Positions 50,829 to 58,404 of a stretch of DNA of 64,000 nucleotides are shown in pieces. The DNA comes from Actinomadura violacea (lineage in GTDB: Bacteria > Actinomycetota > Actinomycetes > Streptosporangiales > Streptosporangiaceae). A program made the translations under genes and the position numbers. The first letter of the stretch is position 1; each line of letters starts with the position of its first letter. Where the stretch lies: positions 248,001-312,000 of the forward strand of contig NZ_JAGEPF010000007.1 of NCBI RefSeq assembly GCF_017573465.1. The letters are read 5' to 3'. A model generated the notes under the pieces. That model saw only the letters and a list, made by a program, of their open reading frames with translations, was not told where the DNA came from and ran no database searches.

Positions 50829-51811
50829 CACGCGCGCTCCGCCACGCAGATGTTGCGCTGCGCGCCGAGGCCCGTGATCGAGCCCTCCATGACGTCGCCG
50901 GGCCGCAGCAGCCGCCCCCAGTGCATGCCGTTGCCCGCCGGGCTGCCGGTCAGGACCAGGTCGCCGGGCAGCAGCCGGACGGCCTGCGACGCGTACGCGA
51001 CCAGCCGCGCCACCCCGAAGATCATGTCCTTGGTGGACTCGTCCTGCATGGCGTCGCCGTTGAGCTTCAGCGTGACGCGCAGGTCGCCGGGGTCGCCGAC
51101 GAACGCCGACGGGACCAGGTACGGGCCGAGCGGGGTGAACGTCGGCGGGTTCTTCGCGCGCAGCCAGTCAGTGCCGATCTCCGGCATGTCGCGGCGGAAC
51201 ACCGCCTCGCGGACCGTCAGGTCGTTGGCGATCGTGTAGGCCGCGACGTGCTCCAGCGCCTCGTCCTCGGGTACCCGGTACGCGGGACGGCCGATCACCG
51301 CGGCCAGCTCCAGCTCCCAGTCCGGCTTCTCGCACCAGTCGGGGATCATCACGTCGTCGTAGGGGCCCGTCACCGACGACGGCAGCCCGATGAACATGTA
51401 GGGCCGGTCCTCGGCGGCGCGCCGGTCCATCATCGCCGCGGTCTCCTCGCGCACCTGCTCGGCGGGCCGTCCGCCCTCCGGCTCGTGCGCCACCGCGAGG
51501 TCGATGACGTGCGTGCGGTAGTTGGCGCCCGACTGCAGGATCTGCCGCGGCTCGACCGGCGCGTGCACGGCCAGCCCGTCCAGCGGCAGCCACCCGTCGC
51601 CGGCCTCCTCCGCCGCGGCGCGCAGCAGCGGGAGGGCGTCGTCCCAGCGCTCCAGCAGCCCGCGCGTCGTCGCCCCGCCGCCGGGCAGGTCAGGGATGAC
51701 GCGCAGGTCCAGGACCCGGCCGTCCGCGACCAGGCCGGCGAACCGCGGGCCGTCCCCGCTGGAGAAGGTGCCGACCGCGAACGGGCCGGACGGGTGCGCG
51801 TGTGCTTCCAC
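50828..51811 (-). CDS. Fumarylacetoacetate hydrolase family enzyme, first gene of the operon
   Basis: 327 residues. QSGANYRTHVIDLA, metal motif ELELAAVIGRPAYRV, YTIANDLTVRE, and LLPGDLVLTGSPAGNG. Same family as the last intact gene of the operon but only distantly similar. GTG start, with AGAGG upstream. It is divergent from a LysR gene, the likely regulator of this seven-gene unit. Confidence 0.9.
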   Translation of the reverse strand: MEAHAHPSGPFAVGTFSSGDGPRFAGLVADGRVLDLRVIPDLPGGGATTRGLLERWDDALPLLRAAAEEAGDGWLPLDGLAVHAPVEPRQILQSGANYRTHVIDLAVAHEPEGGRPAEQVREETAAMMDRRAAEDRPYMFIGLPSSVTGPYDDVMIPDWCEKPDWELELAAVIGRPAYRVPEDEALEHVAAYTIANDLTVREAVFRRDMPEIGTDWLRAKNPPTFTPLGPYLVPSAFVGDPGDLRVTLKLNGDAMQDESTKDMIFGVARLVAYASQAVRLLPGDLVLTGSPAGNGMHWGRLLRPGDVMEGSITGLGAQRNICVAERA

Positions 51812-51869
51812 CAGGTGTCCTCTCGGTTCCTGCCTGCGGGTCTGCCTTAACCTTGGGACACCGGAGCCG

Positions 51870-51884
51870 ATCTGAGAAATAGAT
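51870..51884. promoter_or_regulatory. LysR-type T-N11-A box
   Basis: ATCT (51870-51873), 7 bases, AGAT (51881-51884), between the FAA hydrolase and LysR starts. It has the T-N11-A shape of LysR sites. Confidence 0.5.
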
Positions 51885-51925
51885 TCCTCGGATGGTGCTC
51901 ATCGACCGTGTGGATAGGTGACGGC

Positions 51926-52869
51926 GTGAACCTCGCGAGCCTCGACCTGAACCTCCTCGTCGCGCTGCGCGCGCTGCTGGAGGAGCGCAACGTGACCCGC
52001 GCCGGCCGGCGCATCGGGCTCAGCCAGCCCGCGACCAGCGCCGCGCTCGCCCGGCTCCGCCACCACTTCGCCGACGACCTGCTCGTCCGGACGGGCAACA
52101 ACTACGAGCTGACCCCGCTCGGCACGGCCCTCGTGGTGCCCTGCGCGACCGCCTGCGGGCTGCTGGAACGGCTGTTCACCAGCCGCGCCGAGTTCGATCC
52201 GGCCACCGAGCGGCGCGAGTTCACGATCATCGCCTCCGACTACGCGGTCGCGGTGTTCGGCGCCGCGCTCGCCCGCGCGCTGCACGCCGCCGCACCCGCT
52301 TCCAGCCTGGTGTTCGAGCAGGTCGGGCCCGAGATCACCGAGAACACCGCGGCGGCGCTCAGCGCCGTCGACGGGCTGCTGATGCCGCACGGCATCGTCA
52401 GCGGCCTCCCGACCGTCGAGCTGTACCTCGACGAATGGGTCTGCGTGATCGCCGACGACCATCCCGACGTCGGCGACCGCATCACCATGGACGACCTGGC
52501 CCGCCTGCCTTGGGTCGTCTACCAGCGCCCCTACGACGCGCCCGCGCCCGCCAGCTCAGCATGCTCGGCCTCGAACCGCACGTCGAGGTGTCGGTGCAGA
52601 GCTTCCAGCTGCTGCCGAGCCTCGTCGCGGGCACCCGCCGCGTCGCCCTGATCCAGCGCCGCCTCGCCGAACTGCTCGCGCCGATCGCCGCCGTCCGCGT
52701 CCTGCCGTGCCCGTTCGAGGCGGTGCCGGTCCGGGAGGCGCTGTGGTGGCACCCCGTCCACACCCAGGACGCGGCGCACATGTGGCTCCGCGAGACCGCC
52801 GCCCGCGTCGCCGCCGGGCTGGAGGCCCTCACTCCGGCCGGGGGAGGCGGGGGCGCAGCCGGCGGGTGA
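51926..52869 (+). pseudogene. LysR-family regulator with a frameshift near 52545
   Basis: The N-terminal helix-turn-helix (LNLLVALRALLEERNVTRAG, QPATSAALARL) and effector domain read normally to YQRPYDAPAPA. From about 52545 the same protein continues in the next frame (RQLSMLGLEPHVEVSVQSFQ onward). One base is missing, or two are extra, in the GC run gcgcccgcgcccgcc. Joined, it would be about 314 residues, a normal LysR length. It may be a real mutation or a sequencing error. Divergent from the aromatic operon, its presumed target. Confidence 0.8.
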
Positions 52870-53758
52870 GCGCGTGCCCCAGCTCGGCGTCCAGCGGACC
52901 GGCGTGCTCGATGCCGAGCTGGGTCGCGAGCCCGCCCGCGTACAGCCGCGTCACCGCCTCCAGGAGGACGGCGTAGGCGTCGACGGCCGTGCGGAACCGG
53001 TGCCGCGCGGCCAGGGCGACGACCGCGGCGAGCGGCGCCGCCGGCCACCACCACCCGGCCAGCGGCGCGTACAGCACCGCCCACGCCCCGAGGGTCGCCG
53101 CCCGGCTCACCGCGGTGCGCGCCGCCGTGACCTCGGCCCGCACGTGGTCGGGGACCGTCAGCCACAGATGCGGCCACACCGCGGCCAGGTCGAGATGGTG
53201 CTCCCGGTCCATCCGCAGCGCGACCGCGTGCACCCGGTCGCCGCTCCACGTCGGACGGTCCGGAGACTCCACCGCCACCCGGTCCCGGCGGCGGGCGGCC
53301 CGGTGCCGGGCACGCGGATCGGGCCGCAGAGCGGGATCGGGTGCCCTGGCCCGCAGGTACTCGGCGTGCCAGTCCGCGTGCGCGGCGGTCCACCGGGACC
53401 GCCGCCGCTCGGCGAGCCGTCCGGCGGCGAGGCCTAACGGTCCCGGCCACCCGCGCCACCCCGCGGCCAGGACGAGCCGCTCCACCAGCACCCCGAGGGC
53501 CTGGGCGGCGAGCCCGGCGACCGCGGCGCCCGCGAGCACCGCCGCCAGCAGCACCGCCTGCCCGCCCGCGGACCGCACCGCCGGCGACGCCGCCCGCGCG
53601 GTGATCCCGGCGGTGAGCCGTCCCGCGTCGAGCGCGTGCCCGTGGCCGAGCAGGGCGGCCACGAAGCAGGCGGCCAGGTAGAGGGCGCCGGGCAGGACCA
53701 GCAGCGTCAGCCAGCGTTCGGCGATCCGCTTCCCGAGCTCACCGAGCAGCCCGTTCAT
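52829..53758 (-). CDS. Integral membrane protein next to the CHAT protease
   Basis: 309 residues. It starts MNGLLGELGKRIAERWLTLL and has four to five membrane segments, with a basic Arg-rich cytoplasmic loop in the middle. I recall similar proteins in Streptomyces beside TPR or CHAT genes, without known function. The ATG overlaps the upstream small gene stop by one base, so they are one unit. The 3' end overlaps the LysR pseudogene by 41 bases. Confidence 0.72.
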   Translation of the reverse strand: MNGLLGELGKRIAERWLTLLVLPGALYLAACFVAALLGHGHALDAGRLTAGITARAASPAVRSAGGQAVLLAAVLAGAAVAGLAAQALGVLVERLVLAAGWRGWPGPLGLAAGRLAERRRSRWTAAHADWHAEYLRARAPDPALRPDPRARHRAARRRDRVAVESPDRPTWSGDRVHAVALRMDREHHLDLAAVWPHLWLTVPDHVRAEVTAARTAVSRAATLGAWAVLYAPLAGWWWPAAPLAAVVALAARHRFRTAVDAYAVLLEAVTRLYAGGLATQLGIEHAGPLDAELGHALTRRLRPRLPRPE

Positions 53759-54153
53759 CAGCCGAGCCGCTCGCGCACCAGATCACGCCCGGTGACCGCG
53801 CAGCGGACCGGGAGCCGGTCGACCTCGTCGGCGTCGCGCCCCGCGCACACCCCGAGCGGGCAGCGGTACACGACCTCGACGCTCTCCACCCCGGCCGCGC
53901 CCAGCGGACCGCGCTGCGCAGGCGGCCGCACGCCCCACGGGTCGCCGGCCGCCTGCACGGCCGCGTGCAGATCGTCGACCAGCGCGGACAGCTCCGCCTC
54001 GGACGGACGCGGGTCGGCGCGAAGCGCGGACACCAGCCGCGTCAGCCGCGCCGCCGCGTCATCGCTCTCTTCGAGAAGCGTCCGCAGCTCGTCCAGGTGA
54101 GCGCATGCGTAGGCCACCGAGAACGGCACATCACGCGGGCCCGACCTCGTCAA
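53758..54153 (-). CDS. Small protein with C-terminal cysteines, partner of the CHAT protease
   Basis: 131 residues. N-terminal two thirds are helical (LDELRTLLEESDDAAARLTR, SALVDDLHAAVQA); the C-terminal part has YRCPLGVCAGRDADEVDRLP and RCAVTGRDL with three cysteines. TTG 54153 is chosen because AGGAGG lies 6 bases before it; an in-frame ATG at 54195 lies inside the inverted repeat. Function unknown; translation is coupled to the membrane protein. Confidence 0.68.
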   Translation of the reverse strand: MTRSGPRDVPFSVAYACAHLDELRTLLEESDDAAARLTRLVSALRADPRPSEAELSALVDDLHAAVQAAGDPWGVRPPAQRGPLGAAGVESVEVVYRCPLGVCAGRDADEVDRLPVRCAVTGRDLVRERLG

Positions 54154-54166
54154 TTCGCCCTCCTGG

Positions 54167-54196
54167 AATGGGAGCCTATCGGCATAGGCTCCCATT
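54167..54196. promoter_or_regulatory. Perfect 12-bp inverted repeat, likely divergent promoter/operator
   Basis: AATGGGAGCCTA (54167-54178), 6-base spacer, TAGGCTCCCATT (54185-54196). Each arm carries TAGGCT, a plausible -10 box for the outgoing strand: starts would fall near 54198 (leaderless CHAT gene) and near 54165 (just before the AGGAGG of the minus-strand gene). It may also bind a regulator. Confidence 0.65.
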
Positions 54197-54197
54197 T

Positions 54198-57100
54198 GTG
54201 GAAGCTGATGAGAAAGGTGACCGCGTCGATCGGCTTCTCCGTCTCCTGGAAACGCGGGATCACTCCGCAGGGCCGTTCGACGCGATGATGGGGGAGGCGG
54301 CCTCCCTGGTGAAGGCCGACACCGACCGCCTGCTCGCCGCCGCGGCGCCGGACGGCCTGCTCGACCTCACCGTTGCGCGCTGGCGGCGCATCCTGGCCCT
54401 CGTCGCCGCGGACCATCCCGGACGGGCGGGCTGGCTCTGCGACTTCGGAGTCGCCCTGACCGCCAGGTTCGACCGCGACCATGCCGCCGCCGATCTGAAC
54501 GAGGCGGTCCGCGTCACCGAGGAGGCGACCGAGGCCGCCACCGACGGGAGCGCGGCCCCGCCCGCGATGCTGTCCAATCTCGCCGGGCTGCTCCGGGACC
54601 GCAATGCGCTCACCGATTCAAGGGACGATCTGGAAAGGGCGATCGAGGCGGGCCGGAAAGCGGTCGATGCCGCAGGGCCGGGACATCCCGTGCGGCCGCA
54701 GGCCCTTTCCAATCTCGCGGGCGCGCTGCTGAGCCGTTATGCCGACGACGAATCGGAAGAGGATCTGGACGAGGCGATCGCCCTCCTCGAAGAGGCCGCG
54801 GGCGGCGCATCGTCCGCGGGCGTCGCTTCGGGGTCTGCTGCGGACCGCGCCCGGTGGGCGGCCAACCTGGGACTCGCGCTGAGGGTCCGCTACAACCTCG
54901 GTGCGCTGGAGGCGGACCTGGGTCGGGCGATCGCACTTCTGCGTGAGGCGGTCGGGCTCGCTCCCGCAGGGCATCCCGACCGCCCCCACTACCTCATGAA
55001 TCTCGGCGGCGCCCTCTACGACCGGTACGAGATCGGCTGGGACCCCGCCGATCTCGACGCCGCCGTCCGGCATCTGCGCGAGGCCGTGGAGGCCACCGCG
55101 GAGACCGACCCGGCCCTCTCGGACCGGCTGGGCCTGCTATGCGTGTGCCTGCTGATGCGGTACGAAAGCTCGGGCGCCCTCGCGGACCTGGGGGAGGCGG
55201 TGCGGTCCGGCCGGATCGCGCTGGCGCGCTGCGCGCCCGGCGACCCGGCGCGCGGCGTCAGGCTGTCCGACATGAGCGGCATTCTCAGCCGCTGGTACGA
55301 CCACACCGGAGACGCGGCCGCACTGGACGAGGCGGTCGACTGCGTCCGCGAGGCGCTCGCGGCGTCGACCGAGGACGATGCCTTGCGTCCGGTGTTCCTG
55401 TCGAATCTCGGAGGCCTCCTGCAGAACCGCTACGAGCGCTCCGGGACTGTGGCGGACCTGGACGAGGCGGTCGACCGGCTGCGCTTGGCCGTCTTCACCA
55501 GCGCGCCCGATGACGCGGGCCTCCCCGTCCGGCTGTCGAACCTCGGAACGTCCTTGCAGGCCAGGTTCGAGGAGTTGGGCGCGATGGGCGACCTCGCCGA
55601 GGCCATGGCGGTGCTGCAGGAGGCCGTCGGGCGGATGCCCGCGGGCCATCCGGCCGCGGCCGCGGCGCGCTCGAACCTCGCCTCGGCCCTCGACTCGGCC
55701 CACGACGTCACCGGTTCCCCGCAGTACCTCGCCGAGGCCATCGACCACATGCGGGCGGCGGTGGAGGGCGCACCGCCCGGTAACCCGGATCGTGCGGTGC
55801 ACCTGACGAACCTCGGAAACCTCCTGTACGCCCGTTATGAGGCCGATGGCGACCTCGACGACCTCGACAGGGGGATCGACTGCCATCGGCTGGCGGCGGA
55901 TGCCGCGGGCCAAGGGCGGGCCGGTCGCGCGACGCTCCTGTCGAACCTGGGCGGCCCGCTCCAGGCGCGCTTCGACCGCACCGGTGATCCGGCCGACCTC
56001 GACCGGGCCATCACGGTGCTGAGCCAGGCGCGAGACGAGGCCGCGCCGGGCCACCCCATCCGGGTCAACGTCCTGTTCAACCTGGGGAACGTCCTGCGGA
56101 TCCGGCATGAGCGCGCGGGAGCGCCCGAGGATCTGCGGGACGCGATCGGCTGCATGGAGGAGGCGGCGGGCGTTGCCTCGGCGGCGCCGGTGTCGCGGGT
56201 GCGGGCCGCCTATGCCGGGGGGATGCTCGCCGCCGACGCGGAACCCGAGCGGGCCGCCGACCTGCTGGAGACGGCGGTCCGGTTGCTGCCGCTGATCGTC
56301 CCGCGGCGGCTTGACCGTGCCGATCAGCGGCGGGCGCTCGCCGACCTCCCGACGCCCGCGGCCAACGCCGCGTCGGTCGTGCTGAACGGCTCGGCGCGGA
56401 CGCCCTCCGGACGGGCGGAGCTGGCGTTGCGACTGCTGGAGACGGGCCGGTCGGTCCTGCTCGGGCAGGCGCTGGAGTCCCGCGAGGACCTGACGGACCT
56501 CGCGCGGGCGCATCCGGCACCGGCCGAGCGGTTCGCCGACCTGCACGAGCGGCTCAACGCCCCGCCCTCCCTGAACCCCGCCGGGCGGCCGGCCGATGAC
56601 GACCGCCGCGAACTGGCCGCCGCGTGGGCCGGCCTGCTCACCGAGATCCGCTCGCTCCCGGGGTTCGCGTCGTTCGCCCTGCCGCCCTCGCACGCCGAAC
56701 TGGCGGAGCAGGCCGCGGACGGCCCGATCGTCACGGTGAACATCAGCCTCTACGGCAGCGACGCCCTCATCCTCGACTCCGACGGGCTCGTCCGCCTTCC
56801 CCTGCCGGACGTGTCGTCCGACGCCCTGACCAGGCAGGTCGCCGCATTCGACGAGGCGCTGGAGACGATCTGGACGAGCCGGTCCCCGCTCGCCCGCCGC
56901 GCCGCCGAGCGCGGCCTGCTCGACGTGCTCGCCTGGCTCTGGGACGCGATCGCCCATCCGGTCCTCGGCGCGCTCGGCCACGACGGCGCGCCGCGCGACG
57001 GGCATTGGCCGCGGCTGTGGTGGGCGCCGGGCGGGCTGCTCGGGCGGCTTCCCCTGCACGCCGCCGGGCTGCCCGGCGGCCCGGCCGTGATGGACCGGGT

Positions 57101-57791
57101 GATCTCGTCCTACACCGCCAGCGTCACCGCCCTGCGGCATTCGCGGCGCAACGCCCGCCGCGCCGCGCGCGCCGAAGGTCCGGCCCTGGTCGTGGCGATG
57201 CCCACCACGCCGGGGGGCGCCGAGCGGCTCGACCACGTCGAGGCGGAGGCGCGCGCCGTCCGGCGCCTCCTGCCCGGCGCGGCGGTCCTCGGCGAGCCGG
57301 GGACGGCGACTAGGGCGGCGGTGCTGGCCGCGCTGGCGGACTGCCCGATCGCGCACTTCGCGTGCCACGGGGTCAGCGACCCGTCCGACCCGTCCGGCGG
57401 CCGGCTGCTGCTCGCCGACCACGAGGACGCGCCGCTGACCGTGGCCGACCTCGGCCCGCTGGACCTGCGGCACGCGCGGCTGGCGTACCTGTCGGCGTGC
57501 GGCACGGCCCGCGTCGCGGACCGGCTGGTCCCCGACGAGGGCGCCACGCTGGCCTCGGCGTTCCAGCTCGCCGGGTACCCGCACGTCATCGGTACGCTCT
57601 GGGAGATCGGCGACGAGGTCGCCGCGCGGGTCGCCGAAGCCTTCTACACCACGCTGACCAGGGACGCCGCGCCCGGCCTGCCGGACGTGGGCCGGTCGGC
57701 GGCGGCGCTGCACCGCGCCGTGCGGGCGGTGCGGGCCGAGCGGCCCGGCACACCGTCGCTCTGGGCGGCGCATCTGCACACCGGCGCATGA
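54198..57791 (+). CDS. TPR-repeat protein with C-terminal CHAT protease domain
   Basis: 1197 residues. Roughly residues 60-700 are about a dozen 45-50-residue tetratricopeptide repeats (LSNLGGLLQNRYE, DLDEAVDRLR). The C-terminal CHAT domain (caspase HetF-associated with TPRs) has catalytic His in HFACHG (H1057) and Cys in LSACGTA (C1101). Such proteins are proteases, activated in some systems by a partner or signal through the repeats. GTG 54198 is chosen for being leaderless behind TAGGCT; ATG 54168 lies inside the palindrome. The divergent membrane and small proteins are probable partners. Confidence 0.82.
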   Translation: MEADEKGDRVDRLLRLLETRDHSAGPFDAMMGEAASLVKADTDRLLAAAAPDGLLDLTVARWRRILALVAADHPGRAGWLCDFGVALTARFDRDHAAADLNEAVRVTEEATEAATDGSAAPPAMLSNLAGLLRDRNALTDSRDDLERAIEAGRKAVDAAGPGHPVRPQALSNLAGALLSRYADDESEEDLDEAIALLEEAAGGASSAGVASGSAADRARWAANLGLALRVRYNLGALEADLGRAIALLREAVGLAPAGHPDRPHYLMNLGGALYDRYEIGWDPADLDAAVRHLREAVEATAETDPALSDRLGLLCVCLLMRYESSGALADLGEAVRSGRIALARCAPGDPARGVRLSDMSGILSRWYDHTGDAAALDEAVDCVREALAASTEDDALRPVFLSNLGGLLQNRYERSGTVADLDEAVDRLRLAVFTSAPDDAGLPVRLSNLGTSLQARFEELGAMGDLAEAMAVLQEAVGRMPAGHPAAAAARSNLASALDSAHDVTGSPQYLAEAIDHMRAAVEGAPPGNPDRAVHLTNLGNLLYARYEADGDLDDLDRGIDCHRLAADAAGQGRAGRATLLSNLGGPLQARFDRTGDPADLDRAITVLSQARDEAAPGHPIRVNVLFNLGNVLRIRHERAGAPEDLRDAIGCMEEAAGVASAAPVSRVRAAYAGGMLAADAEPERAADLLETAVRLLPLIVPRRLDRADQRRALADLPTPAANAASVVLNGSARTPSGRAELALRLLETGRSVLLGQALESREDLTDLARAHPAPAERFADLHERLNAPPSLNPAGRPADDDRRELAAAWAGLLTEIRSLPGFASFALPPSHAELAEQAADGPIVTVNISLYGSDALILDSDGLVRLPLPDVSSDALTRQVAAFDEALETIWTSRSPLARRAAERGLLDVLAWLWDAIAHPVLGALGHDGAPRDGHWPRLWWAPGGLLGRLPLHAAGLPGGPAVMDRVISSYTASVTALRHSRRNARRAARAEGPALVVAMPTTPGGAERLDHVEAEARAVRRLLPGAAVLGEPGTATRAAVLAALADCPIAHFACHGVSDPSDPSGGRLLLADHEDAPLTVADLGPLDLRHARLAYLSACGTARVADRLVPDEGATLASAFQLAGYPHVIGTLWEIGDEVAARVAEAFYTTLTRDAAPGLPDVGRSAAALHRAVRAVRAERPGTPSLWAAHLHTGA

Positions 57792-57827
57792 CACGATGCC
57801 CCATGGACGGCCGGGGCCCGGCCCTCC

Positions 57828-57843
57828 TACTATCGACGTAGTA
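57828..57843. promoter_or_regulatory. BlaI-type box before blaI-like gene
   Basis: TACTATCGACGTAGTA; its left half TACTAT is also a plausible -10 box. It matches the box at 58358-58373 in 15 of 16 bases. Confidence 0.75.
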
Positions 57844-57865
57844 ATCCCGTTCCGGGGACGAGGAC

Positions 57866-58246
57866 ATGGTGAACGAGGACGACCGGGGACGGCGCCCGGC
57901 GGGCATGCTGGAGGACGCCGTGCTGGCCGTCCTGTGGGAGGGCGGCCGCCCGATGAGCCCCGCGGACGTGCAGGCCGTGCTGCCCGGCGACCCCGCCTAC
58001 ACGACCGTGATGACGACGCTGGCGCGGCTCGCCCGCAAGGGGCTGGCGAGCCGGGAGCGCGCGGGCCGCGGGTTCGTGTACGCCGCGGCCGTCGACGAGG
58101 CCGGGCACACCGCCGCCGCGATGAACGAGCTGCTGCGCCGCCGCCGCGACCGCGCCGCGGTGCTGGCCCGGTTCGTGTCCGAGCTGGCCCCCGAGGACGA
58201 GGAACTGCTGCAGCGGCTGCTGCGCGACGGCGGCATGGAGGGCTGA
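57866..58246 (+). CDS. BlaI/MecI/CopY-family repressor
   Basis: 126 residues. The winged helix is SPADVQAVLPGDPAYTTVMTTLARLARKGL, typical of penicillinase repressors, with a helical dimer tail. No M56 BlaR1-type sensor gene lies alongside, so the signal is unclear. Boxes before itself and two following transcription units suggest a small regulon of envelope genes. Confidence 0.9.
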   Translation: MVNEDDRGRRPAGMLEDAVLAVLWEGGRPMSPADVQAVLPGDPAYTTVMTTLARLARKGLASRERAGRGFVYAAAVDEAGHTAAAMNELLRRRRDRAAVLARFVSELAPEDEELLQRLLRDGGMEG

Positions 58247-58357
58247 CCGGCCGGCTCCCGGCCGCTCCCGGCAAGGAAATTTCCGCCCGATCCGGGGTAT
58301 ATCCCCAGGCCAGGTGAGGGCCGTCCGGCGCTTACGTTCCGATTACCCCCCGACTTT

Positions 58358-58373
58358 TACTATCGCGGTAGTA
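58358..58373. promoter_or_regulatory. BlaI-type box before the glycosyltransferase gene
   Basis: TACTATCGCGGTAGTA, a near-perfect palindrome; the -10-like TACTAT is part of it. The 158-base gap before the gene (58247-58404) also has a short palindrome GGAAATTTCC at 58275-58284 of unknown role. Confidence 0.75.
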
Positions 58374-58404
58374 GGTGTTGGACGAGGAACGAGGCGGTGA
58401 GCCG

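Noticed and set aside
54500..56200. Periodic DNA similarity resembling a repeat array
   Set aside because: It follows the 45-50-codon TPR protein repeats and diverges at the base level; not CRISPR or satellite DNA.
55137..58274. Very long minus-strand reading frame opposite the TPR-CHAT gene and BlaI
   Set aside because: The plus strand holds clear TPR, CHAT and BlaI motifs; the reverse is Arg/Pro/Gly-rich without domains.
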